Shown here: positions 27,032 through 35,734 of the stretch, piece after piece | How the letters are laid out: each line of letters opens with the position of its first letter | Numbering within the stretch: the stretch's first letter is position 1 | Notes under the pieces: model-generated | Databases searched by the model: none | Seen by the model: only the letters and a program-made list of their open reading frames with translations | What the model was told of the DNA's origin: nothing | Origin: Aliidiomarina taiwanensis | GTDB taxonomy: Bacteria; Pseudomonadota; Gammaproteobacteria; Enterobacterales; Alteromonadaceae | Direction: 5' to 3' | DNA: 64,000 nt | Assembly: GCF_003987015.1 (NCBI RefSeq) | Contig: NZ_PIPQ01000002.1 | Location: forward strand, 186,001 to 250,000 | Translations under genes and position numbers: made by a program

Positions 27032-27520
27032 ATGAAAGTAGAAAAAGGTTTTACACTCGTAGAGCTCATTGTTGTTATCGTTATTTTGGGCATACTTGCT
27101 GTTATGGCAGCACCAAGGTTTTTTGATTTCACTAGTCAAACCCGTAAAAACAGTTTAAATGGGTTAAGGGGCGCTATGGAAAGTGCAGCACATTTAATTA
27201 ATGCACGGGCGGCTATTGAAGGTAAAACCAACTCCATCATTGCTGACAATGTGTATGTGGAAGGTGTTCACCTTGTGTATGGATACCCAACGGCGACCCC
27301 AGATGGTATTTTAAAAGCGGTTGAATTACAGAAAAGCACAACGTTAGTTAATAATAGTGACTGGGTGTACCACCATGCAACGGGGCTTATTTACATAACA
27401 CACGCAAGCTTTAAGAAAGAAGGGGCAGCCATTCAAGCCACAGACTGTTATGCCTTTTACCGTGCGGCAGAGTCTCCTGGTGCAACGCCTGAGGTTGGTG
27501 TGCGGTTAGACCATTGTTAG
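27032..27520 (+). CDS. MshA-like pilin, third copy (most diverged)
   Basis: Type IV pilin of 162 residues. Leader [24 protein letters not shown], then MAAPRFFDFTSQTRKNSLNG, and GLRGAMESAAHLINARAAI, which is the same amphipathic segment as in its neighbours. The globular domain is longer and different (VEGVHLVYGYPTATPDG). It ends in CYAFYRA and a terminal Cys. The frame runs back to 26978; I chose ATG 27032 for the short pilin leader, although its ribosome site is weak (GAGAA). The sequence divergence suggests a distinct surface role. Confidence 0.8.
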   Translation: MKVEKGFTLVELIVVIVILGILAVMAAPRFFDFTSQTRKNSLNGLRGAMESAAHLINARAAIEGKTNSIIADNVYVEGVHLVYGYPTATPDGILKAVELQKSTTLVNNSDWVYHHATGLIYITHASFKKEGAAIQATDCYAFYRAAESPGATPEVGVRLDHC

Positions 27521-27594
27521 CTGCTTAGAGAGTAAGAACATATAACCCGTTTTAATGCACGAAATTGTATGCGTGTAAGTAAAGGAATTTAAAA

Positions 27595-28023
27595 GTGTAT
27601 AAACAAAAAGGTTTCACCCTGATAGAGCTTATTATTGTCATTGTTATTCTGGGTATTTTAGCGGTAACGGCGGCGCCAAAGTTTTTTGATTTCTCTAAAG
27701 ACGCGCGCATTAGTACCTTGCAAGGGCTTAAGGCGCAGTTACAGTCAACGGCAACCATCGAGTACGCTCGCACGGCCCTTAAAGGTGAGGCTTTATATCC
27801 AAAGTCGCGTGATGCGCAAGGTGGTACGAAGCGGGAAAGTATAATAGACGCAGCGGGTGTAGACGGTAGCGAATGGTTTATTGAAACTGTGCTTGATGAG
27901 TCGGTTACTTTTAGTGTTCGTAAAAGCTCCTCTTCAAAGCGTGATAACTGCTATGTAAAATACAACATGGATGCTGCTCGCAAAGATCCACCGACATTCG
28001 AGGTGGTCACTTCAGGCTGCTAG
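27595..28023 (+). CDS. MshA-like pilin, fourth copy
   Basis: Type IV pilin of 142 residues: leader MYKQKG, the mshA-type helix, [39 protein letters not shown], and the ending CYVKYNM plus terminal Cys. It starts with GTG at 27595, preceded by AAAGGAA at good spacing. A short hairpin follows its stop. The GTG start suggests lower translation than the first copy. Confidence 0.83.
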   Translation: MYKQKGFTLIELIIVIVILGILAVTAAPKFFDFSKDARISTLQGLKAQLQSTATIEYARTALKGEALYPKSRDAQGGTKRESIIDAAGVDGSEWFIETVLDESVTFSVRKSSSSKRDNCYVKYNMDAARKDPPTFEVVTSGC

Positions 28024-28047
28024 CCAAGTTTCTTGGTTTATTATTTT
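28022..28047 (+). terminator. Weak terminator after the pilin array
   Basis: AGCCAAG-TTT-CTTGGTT hairpin (about seven pairs with one G-U) followed by a T-rich run (TATTATTTT). It overlaps the stop of the fourth pilin. The short stem makes this a weak call. Confidence 0.45.
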
Positions 28048-28154
28048 GCTTGAGGGTGCCATTTGCAGCTAAATTAACACATAATAGATTGTTGTAATTA
28101 GGTTGTTTTAAGTGGGTTGGTGAGGGCAGCCGTTCGTTGTCCAAAGGAGCTGGA

Positions 28155-30410
28155 ATGAATCGTTTGATATTATGGGCAAAAGCGAAAGCTGCTGTTGTGT
28201 TTTTTCTGTTTAGCATTGCTTTATTAAGCGGCTGCAATGAAGAGCACCCAGATAATGTGCCGGGTGCTGTGAATAACCCATTCCCTGAAATTACCCTTGC
28301 TGGTTCTTCAACAGTGACTATGGATGCGGCGGATGCGTCTATGGTGTATTCCATACCTGTGAACTTTTCTTTAGCGGCCCCCATTGCGGGTGAGGTGAAA
28401 TTTCGATTGGTTGCGGGTTCGGCGATTGAAGGGCGAGATTATGTTGCAGGCTCTGGTGCGGTTCCGTTTAACGAGGGGGAGCGTCAGGCTAATATAGAAG
28501 TAACCTTATTAAACGATCCTGCTCGAACGCAGGCTCGTGAGTTTCGCGTGGAGCTTCTGCCTTCTGTAAATGCCCGCTTAGGTTCAACCGTTGTTCAAAC
28601 AGTCAGCATAACCCCTGTGGATGTTAGTGGGCAACCAGATGCGGTGAGTGTACTGAACATTCCTACACAACGAACCTTGGTTGCTCCAACCAGTGGCGAA
28701 GAAGAGTACGTATTTGTATTGCCTTTAACAGAGCGGTTGCGACAAGACGCAACCGTGAGCATTCATATGTTAGCTGGTACTGCTCAAGAAGGTACGCACT
28801 TCCGCAGCTTGACAGGAAGTCAGTGTGAAAATGGTGTTTGTAGTATAGCCGCCGGAGCTCAAGAGCTGGTGTTTTCTGTTCCTGTGATAGGCCTAGCGAT
28901 TGATGATGCGTTAAGCTTCACCCTGCAATTCTTGAGTGCTGAAGGGCTAGACCTTAGTAGCAACCGAGAAATGGAAGTGGTACTAAACTATAACGCCAGC
29001 GTGCAAGTCCCTGATTTAAATGTACCCAGTAGCCTTAACTTGCGTATGCCTTCAGTGGAGCGCGAGTCTACTGCTTACCCCATCATTTTTACCTTGAGCG
29101 ATATGTTGTCACAAAGTGCCACGTTGGAGTGGCGAACGGTGGATGACACGGCCGTAGCCGGTGTGCACTATCAAGCTGTTGATGCGACGGGTGCAGGTGC
29201 AGTGAACGTGAATGCTGGGCAGCGTGAAGTGGAAATAGAGCTTGTGCTGATGCATGACCAAGGCACGAAAGAAGACGTAGGCTTTTGGATTCAGTTGGTT
29301 TCTGCTGAAGGTATTAAACTGCCAGCCGAACGGTCTGTGTATGTAACCATTACCCATAGTAATGAAGATACATCGGCTTACCCACGGGTGTCTGCCCCGA
29401 GTACATTGACTGTGCATGAACCAGCAGCAGGTGCGAAAGACGCGCGGTTAAACTTGACCTTAACAGAGGTTTTATCGGAAGTTGCTGAGCTTGGCGTTAC
29501 ATTCATTGACGATTCTGCAACGGTGGACACAGACTACGCAGTGGTCAGTGAGCAATTCGTGGTCGAAAAAGGCATGGGTGTTATTTCGGTGCCCCTTCGT
29601 TTACTTGTAAATGCAGCAGAAACAAGCACTCAGCACTTCCAAGTTGAGCTGCATAGCCCACTTCACCTGAACTTGCCAAGCGAGCCTGCTATTACAGTCG
29701 CTATTGTGGACAACGGGGCCCCTGCTCCGGCGCCATACCTTACGCTTAGCCCACAGTTAATTAAGGTGCCTGTGCCTCGTTGGAACGTATCAGAAAATAT
29801 CAGTTTATATTTTCCATTAAGTGATCAGGCAACTGGCGCAAGTGTGCAGGTGCAAGGTCGGAATGGCACTGCTTTATCGGGTGTCGACTTTGACCCGAAT
29901 ATACAAGCCACAGTGAATGGTGACCAGCTAACGGTAGACGTGACTCTACTGCCACAAGACTTAGGCGGTGAACCTAAGGAGTTTGACTTGTTGTTTACCC
30001 AAGCGAATGGACTTACGCTCCCAGAAAGCCGCATGGTAACAGTTCAAATTGAACCGCGCGATACACCGACGTTACCTGAGCTTATTCCCCCTAGTGGGAC
30101 TGTAGGGTATACAGCGCCGAGTGCAGGCGAGCCGGCGGAGCGAGTGCTTGTTCTCCCATTCACTAATGTGGCACCTTTAGCAGGAACGCTTACGGTTTTT
30201 GTTGAAAATGGTACGGCACTTGAGGGCACAGACTTTACGCTAACAAGTGCGTCGCCTAGCTTTACTATAGGTGCACAAGAAGTTGTGGTAGAGCTTGAAA
30301 TAGAGCCTTCTGCGAGCGGGAAAACGTTCAGATTAATTTTGCAAAGTGCAGAAAACCTGGTGTTACCTAGCTCTGTTGAAGAGCGCGTTATTGATGTGAG
30401 CGTGCAATAA
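28155..30410 (+). CDS. Large lipoprotein with Calx-beta-like repeats, inside the MSHA locus
   Basis: Predicted outer-membrane lipoprotein, 751 residues. The signal ends in lipobox LLSGC (Cys27, followed by Asn). The rest is a chain of about six related beta-sandwich modules of some 110-120 residues, each carrying a Calx-beta-like core: a GTA/GSA..G.DY turn, as in AGSAIEGRDYVAG, AGTAQEGTHFR, DDTAVAGVHYQ, NGTALSGVDFD and NGTALEGTDFT, followed by a G..x..V.V.L strand. Calx-beta modules are common in calcium-dependent adhesins; binding here is inference. I do not recognise it as a standard Msh protein. AAAGGAG precedes ATG 28155. Its position after the pilins and facing mshQ suggests a pilus-linked or alternative surface adhesion role. 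Confidence 0.75.
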   Translation: MNRLILWAKAKAAVVFFLFSIALLSGCNEEHPDNVPGAVNNPFPEITLAGSSTVTMDAADASMVYSIPVNFSLAAPIAGEVKFRLVAGSAIEGRDYVAGSGAVPFNEGERQANIEVTLLNDPARTQAREFRVELLPSVNARLGSTVVQTVSITPVDVSGQPDAVSVLNIPTQRTLVAPTSGEEEYVFVLPLTERLRQDATVSIHMLAGTAQEGTHFRSLTGSQCENGVCSIAAGAQELVFSVPVIGLAIDDALSFTLQFLSAEGLDLSSNREMEVVLNYNASVQVPDLNVPSSLNLRMPSVERESTAYPIIFTLSDMLSQSATLEWRTVDDTAVAGVHYQAVDATGAGAVNVNAGQREVEIELVLMHDQGTKEDVGFWIQLVSAEGIKLPAERSVYVTITHSNEDTSAYPRVSAPSTLTVHEPAAGAKDARLNLTLTEVLSEVAELGVTFIDDSATVDTDYAVVSEQFVVEKGMGVISVPLRLLVNAAETSTQHFQVELHSPLHLNLPSEPAITVAIVDNGAPAPAPYLTLSPQLIKVPVPRWNVSENISLYFPLSDQATGASVQVQGRNGTALSGVDFDPNIQATVNGDQLTVDVTLLPQDLGGEPKEFDLLFTQANGLTLPESRMVTVQIEPRDTPTLPELIPPSGTVGYTAPSAGEPAERVLVLPFTNVAPLAGTLTVFVENGTALEGTDFTLTSASPSFTIGAQEVVVELEIEPSASGKTFRLILQSAENLVLPSSVEERVIDVSVQ

Positions 30411-30418
30411 GCACGCTC
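30398..30418. terminator. Shared hairpin between the convergent lipoprotein gene and mshQ
   Basis: Perfect eight-pair stem GAGCGTGC / GCACGCTC with loop AATAA that contains the lipoprotein stop codon. The plus side is followed by TTTAAAAA; the minus side has no T run. The mshQ stop lies immediately beside the stem. Confidence 0.65.
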
Positions 30419-30419
30419 T

Positions 30420-33400
30420 TTAAAAATTCCTTTCTAAACTGAAAATAATTCGGTCGTTTCCTCGGTACACCCCAAAGCCGGCTGTGGCGGTGGGGTTCTC
30501 GTTTCCACCAGAGCCCCAGTCGTAGAGTAGCCAACCGGGCGCTTGATACTCAAACTCAAACTCGCCAGGGGTATCGCCTGCAGTGGGGGCTTGCCAATAT
30601 AAATCGCCGGGTTGTACGTCGCCATTGACGAGTGTGGCACCGGGCGCGCTAGCTGGTGTTGAGACGATACTACTCGCCCCGACCGGAGCTAAATTACTGG
30701 CGCTGATAGGCGTGCAGTTGTCTGCTAAGTTCTTCACGAAAAAGGCACCGTCCCAGTATTCGGAGCGTAATAGGACGTTGAGGTTTTCGTCTTCTGGGCC
30801 GTAGATGTTTTCTAACACCATGCGGCCATAGCGTAAGCTAAGTACACCGGAAAGGTCTTCAGTCGCGTCGGTAAATGGGTTGTCTTCAGCATTACTTATG
30901 GTTAGTTGAATGCGGGTGTCGCCAAAAGGCCCGTCGGGGGTATTGTCGGCACGTCGTGTGACTTCTGCATCAGTTAGGGCAACTTCATAAACGCCGTCAA
31001 CCCAAGTTGCGCTGACATCGGCTATCAATCGGCCGGTAGGTAAGCCATTGGTGGTGTCGACGGCGGCTGCGCTAATAGCAGCGACGCCCGCATAGTTTGC
31101 ATGGCCATAGTTTTGCACCAAGTCACCGCTCGCATTCACGGCATGTACGGTGAAATCAATGCCTATTTCAGGTTGCCCTAAATAACTAAAAGACTCTGCG
31201 ACACTTGCGGCACAACTATTGGTTACCGCAGAGCTGGCAACTATAAAGTGGTGCGGGTAAAAACGACCGACGGTGGAAGCAGGCTTGATAGCGGTATCAA
31301 CAACTCCCAGGTACTTACCACCCTTCAATGCGGCGGTTATGTTTACCGTGCCAGCTTCATTCCAAACAGCGCCTTCGCCAATAAGCCTACCAGGATTATC
31401 TTGGTCTGGAATGGTGCTTAAGTCTTCTACATCCAGGTCGCTAGGTTCACCATAGCCATCATTTGGAAATACAACCGAATCGAAAGCCACAGAGCCTTTT
31501 GCAGGTGTTGATTCTTTGCCAAAGCTCGGTGTTATATCGCCATTTGCATTCAGCGATTGGATAGCCACTTTGAAGGGCTCGCCAGCGGCTTTATAGCCGT
31601 GGCCTGTATCCGTTGTGGCAGCCACTGGATTACCGTCATCGTCTAGCCCCTGAACAGTCAGTGTGTGTGGTCGCACGACGTAAGAGCCTGTGCCTGAAAG
31701 CGTAACGTCAGGGTCGTCAATGCCTGGCTCGCCTGCATTAGGGGCTTCGTCTAAGTCGAGGGCGGCATGAATACGAATTTGGCCCACGTCCGTATAATTG
31801 GCATTAAAGGTTGCCGTACCTGAACTATCAAAACTGAGCGCAACACTGGTGTTCGCTATGCTGTCATCAAAAATATCACCGTTCCCCGTGTTGTTATACA
31901 TGCTGAGCGGTTGACCATTCGCGGTAAAGCTTTGTCCTGCTGCGCAGGAGCCTGGGTTGCTACACTCCATACCCAAGCGCACGCTTTGTGTGCCAGTCGC
32001 ACGGGCCATGCAGGCCCCGGTAGTGGTATTGGTTTCTATTGCACGTACAGTGACAGCCGTATCCACACCGGCGGTTGGTGAAGCAGCGCTTACTAATAGC
32101 CCAGCAGTTTTAAATAATATATCGCAAGAGGTGGCTGTTCCCGAGGCGTCCACGCATTGGGTTGTGTTGCCTGCTAAAGGCACTAGGTTGTTTAAGGAAA
32201 CTGTCGTGCTTCCGCCTGGGACTAAGCTTAAACCATAGGTGCTTTCGCCCGTAGCAAAGGTGACAGCCGCAGTGTTTGAGTTTGTGCCATTCCAAACGGC
32301 AGCTGCCACATTAGACTGCAGTGTGCCCTCAACGGTGTTGGCATACACTGAAGAACAATCGGCATTTGCACACGCCTTTACTGTCACAGGCGCCGCATAA
32401 CAGCTGACTAATTCTTGTTGCGGCAACACAATGCGGTAGTGGTGTACTTCGGGGTCTGGTGGAGCAATATTACAGCCTGAGGCTTCCAGTATTTGCTCGT
32501 AGGTGTCTACTTCGTCAAACGTGACTTTAACTTTCTCATCAAACTCGACTTCGCCGGCGCTAATAATGCCGCCTTCATAATGTACTTTTTCGTCAAGCTC
32601 GATATCTGTGTTGCTAAAGGGGCTATAGATAAATCCCGTAAACTTGCTCTTTTCACCTAGTTCGAGCTCTGCATCTGAGTAGAGAAAAATGCTCAAGCTA
32701 GCAACAGAGCCGTTGCTATGATTTATTTTTACATTTTCGTCCGTTTCGAATTCGTCCTTAATATAAAGACGCACGGTGGCACCGGGCTCTATGATGACTT
32801 CAGCGTTTTCGTCTAAATCTGCTGTTTTTATAAAGTAGTCGCCCGAGCCGAGGGTTAACTTTGCTTTTTCGTCCAGCTCAAGCGTATTAATATAATACTC
32901 TCCAGCAGCGAGGTAGAGTTTGTCGTTCTCACCCACTTCCACTTCATCAATGAAATATGTGCCGCCTTGGGTTGAAGTACTATTGTTGGTTGACTTTATT
33001 TTGTTGTAGCTACCTGGCGGGATATTCGACTCATTCGTTTTATTTATTGAGCCAGTACTGAAAGCAGGAAAAGTTGCCGGGTTTAAGGCGGGAAAAGTGG
33101 TGGGAACTGTGTCTACAACCCCTTGTGGTGTTGGCGTGTTCCCATTGCTGCCGGTAATATTAATATTATTTATTTTGGCTTTATCGTCGTATTCAAAGTC
33201 GGCGTCGCCTATCACACCGTAGCCAAGCATGGTGCTGAACTCGGCCGAGCAGCTAGCAATACCAAATGCGCCAGAGCCGCCAGGGGCCGAGCCTGAGCTT
33301 GATAAAGGTTGGCACTGACGAGCAAAGTTCGTTCTACTATTGCAATATATATCGCCAGCCACTGCGGAGTCATTGTTGCCGCCATTATTTTTTATTTTAT

Positions 33401-34469
33401 CGGCGGTGGCGTCGCCGCTGATGCTACTTCCCGAGCCTATGTCAATTTCAGTGGTTGCGGTAACATTCCCAGTGACTGCCACAGAGCTGCTTGAAAGCTT
33501 GACTTTATAACCATCAATATCGCCTTCGACACTGCTGTTACTTCCAATGTCTATATCGTGGCCAATGATGTTGCCCGCAATCGTGTTATGCGCTTTGATA
33601 TCGACTTCGCCAGAAACAAATATGTTACCGTTTATAGTGGAGTGACTATTTAGCTCTAGTTTTTTAGCAATAATATTGCCAGAGATCTGGCTGCTTGCGT
33701 TAATGGTGGTTTTTTCTGCGCTCGCCAAATGACCGGTGACTGAAGAGTCACTGCCTACCTTAATTTCTTTCGCACTGATGTCACCTTGAACAATATTGCG
33801 TGAGCCGAACTCAGCCTTATGACTAACAGCAATGTTGCCTGTAACAGCCGAGTCGCTGCCTACCTTGATTTCTTTTGCAGAAATACCACCTTGAATAATA
33901 TTGCGCGATCCGAACTCCGTTTTATCACTAACGACAATGTCGCCTGTAATAGTCGAGTCGCTGCCTACTTTAATTTCTTCTGCATTGATGTCACCAACGA
34001 TGGTGACTCCACTACCAGCCGTTAGCTTTTCCTGGACCGTTACGCTGCCGTGTATGCTGCTTTCGCCACCTAAAGAAACTTCTTTCGCTTCGACACTTCC
34101 TTTCAGCGAACCTTGATGGGCTAATTCAAACTTATTTGAAACGACAATATTCGCTTCTATGTCCACACCGCTATTGCTTATAAAGTCTTTGCCAACTTCT
34201 ATTGAAAGCTTGTTGGGGCCGCCACCTAGGTTCACTTCTGCGTTACTGAACTTTGCATCGTTATTTACTTTTAGAGTGACATGGCTGCTACCTTGAATAA
34301 TTACCTTGTCATCCCAGTTTAAATTTAGGCTGCTGCACGTTACGGTTTGCCCGCTGCTAGAGCAGTTATTAGGTAATGGGCCATTTGGCAGTGCATAAGT
34401 TGCGGCCTCTGCCACTCCTGCAAACAAAAACACCAAGGCTAAAACCCACTTTAATTTAACTCTCATCAC
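30420..34469 (-). CDS. mshQ: MSHA biogenesis protein MshQ, large beta-rich surface/tip protein
   Basis: Very large exported protein, 1349 residues, with a signal peptide (cleavage after AEA, about residue 23). Three regions: (1) about 45-380, a beta-solenoid-like stretch of 17-18-residue turns such as AKEIKVGSDSAVTGN and AEFGSRNIVQGD, resembling bactofilin/polymer-forming repeats; (2) about 420-660, an acidic region with repeated LDEKAKL, DENAEV, ELDEKVHYEGG units; (3) about 670-1349, the MshQ C-terminal part (DUF6701-like) with CYAAPVTVKAC, GRFYPHHF, YLGQPEIGIDFTVHAVN, and FEYQAPGWLLYDW near the end. It is the last gene of the inverted mshDOPQ operon and overlaps mshP by 14 bases. By position in other loci it may sit at the pilus tip or act in adhesion; this is unproven. 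Confidence 0.85.
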   Translation of the reverse strand: MMRVKLKWVLALVFLFAGVAEAATYALPNGPLPNNCSSSGQTVTCSSLNLNWDDKVIIQGSSHVTLKVNNDAKFSNAEVNLGGGPNKLSIEVGKDFISNSGVDIEANIVVSNKFELAHQGSLKGSVEAKEVSLGGESSIHGSVTVQEKLTAGSGVTIVGDINAEEIKVGSDSTITGDIVVSDKTEFGSRNIIQGGISAKEIKVGSDSAVTGNIAVSHKAEFGSRNIVQGDISAKEIKVGSDSSVTGHLASAEKTTINASSQISGNIIAKKLELNSHSTINGNIFVSGEVDIKAHNTIAGNIIGHDIDIGSNSSVEGDIDGYKVKLSSSSVAVTGNVTATTEIDIGSGSSISGDATADKIKNNGGNNDSAVAGDIYCNSRTNFARQCQPLSSSGSAPGGSGAFGIASCSAEFSTMLGYGVIGDADFEYDDKAKINNINITGSNGNTPTPQGVVDTVPTTFPALNPATFPAFSTGSINKTNESNIPPGSYNKIKSTNNSTSTQGGTYFIDEVEVGENDKLYLAAGEYYINTLELDEKAKLTLGSGDYFIKTADLDENAEVIIEPGATVRLYIKDEFETDENVKINHSNGSVASLSIFLYSDAELELGEKSKFTGFIYSPFSNTDIELDEKVHYEGGIISAGEVEFDEKVKVTFDEVDTYEQILEASGCNIAPPDPEVHHYRIVLPQQELVSCYAAPVTVKACANADCSSVYANTVEGTLQSNVAAAVWNGTNSNTAAVTFATGESTYGLSLVPGGSTTVSLNNLVPLAGNTTQCVDASGTATSCDILFKTAGLLVSAASPTAGVDTAVTVRAIETNTTTGACMARATGTQSVRLGMECSNPGSCAAGQSFTANGQPLSMYNNTGNGDIFDDSIANTSVALSFDSSGTATFNANYTDVGQIRIHAALDLDEAPNAGEPGIDDPDVTLSGTGSYVVRPHTLTVQGLDDDGNPVAATTDTGHGYKAAGEPFKVAIQSLNANGDITPSFGKESTPAKGSVAFDSVVFPNDGYGEPSDLDVEDLSTIPDQDNPGRLIGEGAVWNEAGTVNITAALKGGKYLGVVDTAIKPASTVGRFYPHHFIVASSAVTNSCAASVAESFSYLGQPEIGIDFTVHAVNASGDLVQNYGHANYAGVAAISAAAVDTTNGLPTGRLIADVSATWVDGVYEVALTDAEVTRRADNTPDGPFGDTRIQLTISNAEDNPFTDATEDLSGVLSLRYGRMVLENIYGPEDENLNVLLRSEYWDGAFFVKNLADNCTPISASNLAPVGASSIVSTPASAPGATLVNGDVQPGDLYWQAPTAGDTPGEFEFEYQAPGWLLYDWGSGGNENPTATAGFGVYRGNDRIIFSLERNF
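33751..34065 (-). repeat. 105-bp tandem repeats in the mshQ solenoid region
   Basis: Copies begin at 33751, 33856 and 33961 (each with CTGCCTAC and TAATTTCTT or close variants), exactly 105 bases apart, equal to 35 codons or two solenoid turns. The first two are nearly identical; the third is more diverged. In-frame gain or loss of units would keep the reading frame. Confidence 0.8.
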
Positions 34470-34899
34470 GTGCCTCCACGAGTAGCTGGCGGGTGAAGCG
34501 CTGGTTGCCTATGGCGCATTGGCCGGTACTGAAAATGCGGAAATGCCGCCCAACATAAGGTGTCACGTCGGTTTGGTCACAGCGAATGGTGGTGGTGCAG
34601 TTGGCCAGTGCCGGCGCCGTAAACGTATACACACGATAAGCAGTGGTGTCTTTAATGTGACCAACCCGTGCGGGGCAGCTATCGACGGGAGCGTCGTGCG
34701 GGAAAAGTTCGGTTAAAAACACTTCGATGCCGCTTTGGGCTGCGTGGTAAGCACGGGCGCCATAGGTTTCAGTAACGCCTGCGGTGGCACTGTCGTTAAG
34801 TACGCGCACAAGTGCAGCACCGATCACGCTCATCACGACGATAATAAAAATAGCGACCATGAGGGCACTGCCCTGTTGTTGCTTTTGCTTATGGCACAT
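34456..34899 (-). CDS. mshP: MSHA minor pilin-like protein MshP
   Basis: Pilin-like protein, 147 residues, with start MCHKQKQQQG-SALMVAIFIIVVMSVIG: the hydrophobic helix lacks Glu5, as in GspK/PilX-like and MshP proteins. The RAYHAAQSGIEVFLTELF segment is typical of PilX/MshP. Cysteines in SCPARVG, ANCTTTIRC and TGQCAIG probably pair. The frame is open to 34950, but the ATG at 34899, overlapping the mshO end by 11 bases, gives the usual leader. It overlaps mshQ by 14 bases. Confidence 0.83.
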   Translation of the reverse strand: MCHKQKQQQGSALMVAIFIIVVMSVIGAALVRVLNDSATAGVTETYGARAYHAAQSGIEVFLTELFPHDAPVDSCPARVGHIKDTTAYRVYTFTAPALANCTTTIRCDQTDVTPYVGRHFRIFSTGQCAIGNQRFTRQLLVEARDES

Positions 34900-35734
34900 T
34901 GGGAACAAACACCTCGTGTTGTATGCGTAATGGTTCGGTGTCATTGGCACGGCCGAAACGCAAGTCGAGTAGAACTAAGCTACTGCGCTGTAAGGTGGAA
35001 GCGGAAGCTGTAAAAGGAGCCTGGCTAGAGTCGGCTAGGTTATTATTCAGCTGCTTGGCCATCACTTCCATTGGCCCGCCTAGGCTGACTAACTGGCTTA
35101 AGCTACGCTGGTTATTATGGAAGCCATAGTCGCTGAAGCGTTGTAATTCCCCTGCGGGAGTAACGCACCAACTCACCGGTTGCTCGGTAATAAAGAAGCG
35201 GCGTGCGGGACTACTTTTGGGAAAATACTTCGGGTTGCCCACAAAGGAAAAAACAGACAGGTTGCTATTGCTGCTGTGGGGGGTGATGGTGTCGATAACC
35301 TTCCGGCGCGGCGAATTGCTGTTATAGACCATGGCTGCATTGGTGGCGTACACATATAAATACTGGCCAACCATGACGCTGCCGGGTTCGGCAATAGGGG
35401 TTACCCCTTCAAAGAATTTGTCTGACGAGGCCCCGGGTTGCGGTAACTGTACATAACTACTGCTGCTAATAATGGGAACCAGTTCAATACAGCTGCCATT
35501 GACATTGCTATCCACGCGAACACTACGGGGCAGGGCATTGCGCAGCTCTCGGCTTAAACGCTCTACAGCAAAGCGACTTTGGCTCATGAGCTGGTCTCGG
35601 CCGACGGCATCGGAAAATATTTTGGCGCCAAAGCCTAAATAGCTGAAGCTAAAGGTGCCTACAATACCGAGCAGGACAATGACAACAATAAGCTCAACGA
35701 GGGTAAAACCTTGACTGCGGTGAGTGGAGACCAT
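34889..35734 (-). CDS. mshO: MSHA minor pilin MshO
   Basis: PilW/GspJ-like minor pilin, 281 residues: leader MVSTHRSQG, FTLVELIVVIVLLGIVGT with Glu5, then SRFAVERLSRELRNALPRSV, the usual MshO segment, and a large globular domain with cysteines (GSCIELV, SWCVTPAG). Start overlaps the mshD stop (TAATG), so it is translationally coupled. Probably part of a tip/priming complex with MshC, D and P. Confidence 0.88.
   Translation of the reverse strand: MVSTHRSQGFTLVELIVVIVLLGIVGTFSFSYLGFGAKIFSDAVGRDQLMSQSRFAVERLSRELRNALPRSVRVDSNVNGSCIELVPIISSSSYVQLPQPGASSDKFFEGVTPIAEPGSVMVGQYLYVYATNAAMVYNSNSPRRKVIDTITPHSSNSNLSVFSFVGNPKYFPKSSPARRFFITEQPVSWCVTPAGELQRFSDYGFHNNQRSLSQLVSLGGPMEVMAKQLNNNLADSSQAPFTASASTLQRSSLVLLDLRFGRANDTEPLRIQHEVFVPNVP

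Larger units (their letters stand above)
25832..28023 (+). repeat. Tandem array of four paralogous pilin genes
   Basis: Four genes (starts at 25832, 26509, 27032, 27595) share the first 35 or so codons almost residue for residue and the CY..Y / terminal-Cys ending, with diverged middles. This is the pattern of tandem duplication followed by divergence. Confidence 0.85.

Noticed and set aside
25078-28154. Sigma-54 promoter before the pilin genes
   Set aside because: I looked for a GG and GC element pair at the proper spacing because type IV pilins are often rpoN-dependent; no convincing match was seen.
33751-34065. CRISPR-like array
   Set aside because: The repeats are contiguous 105-bp coding units without unique spacers and stay in the mshQ frame.
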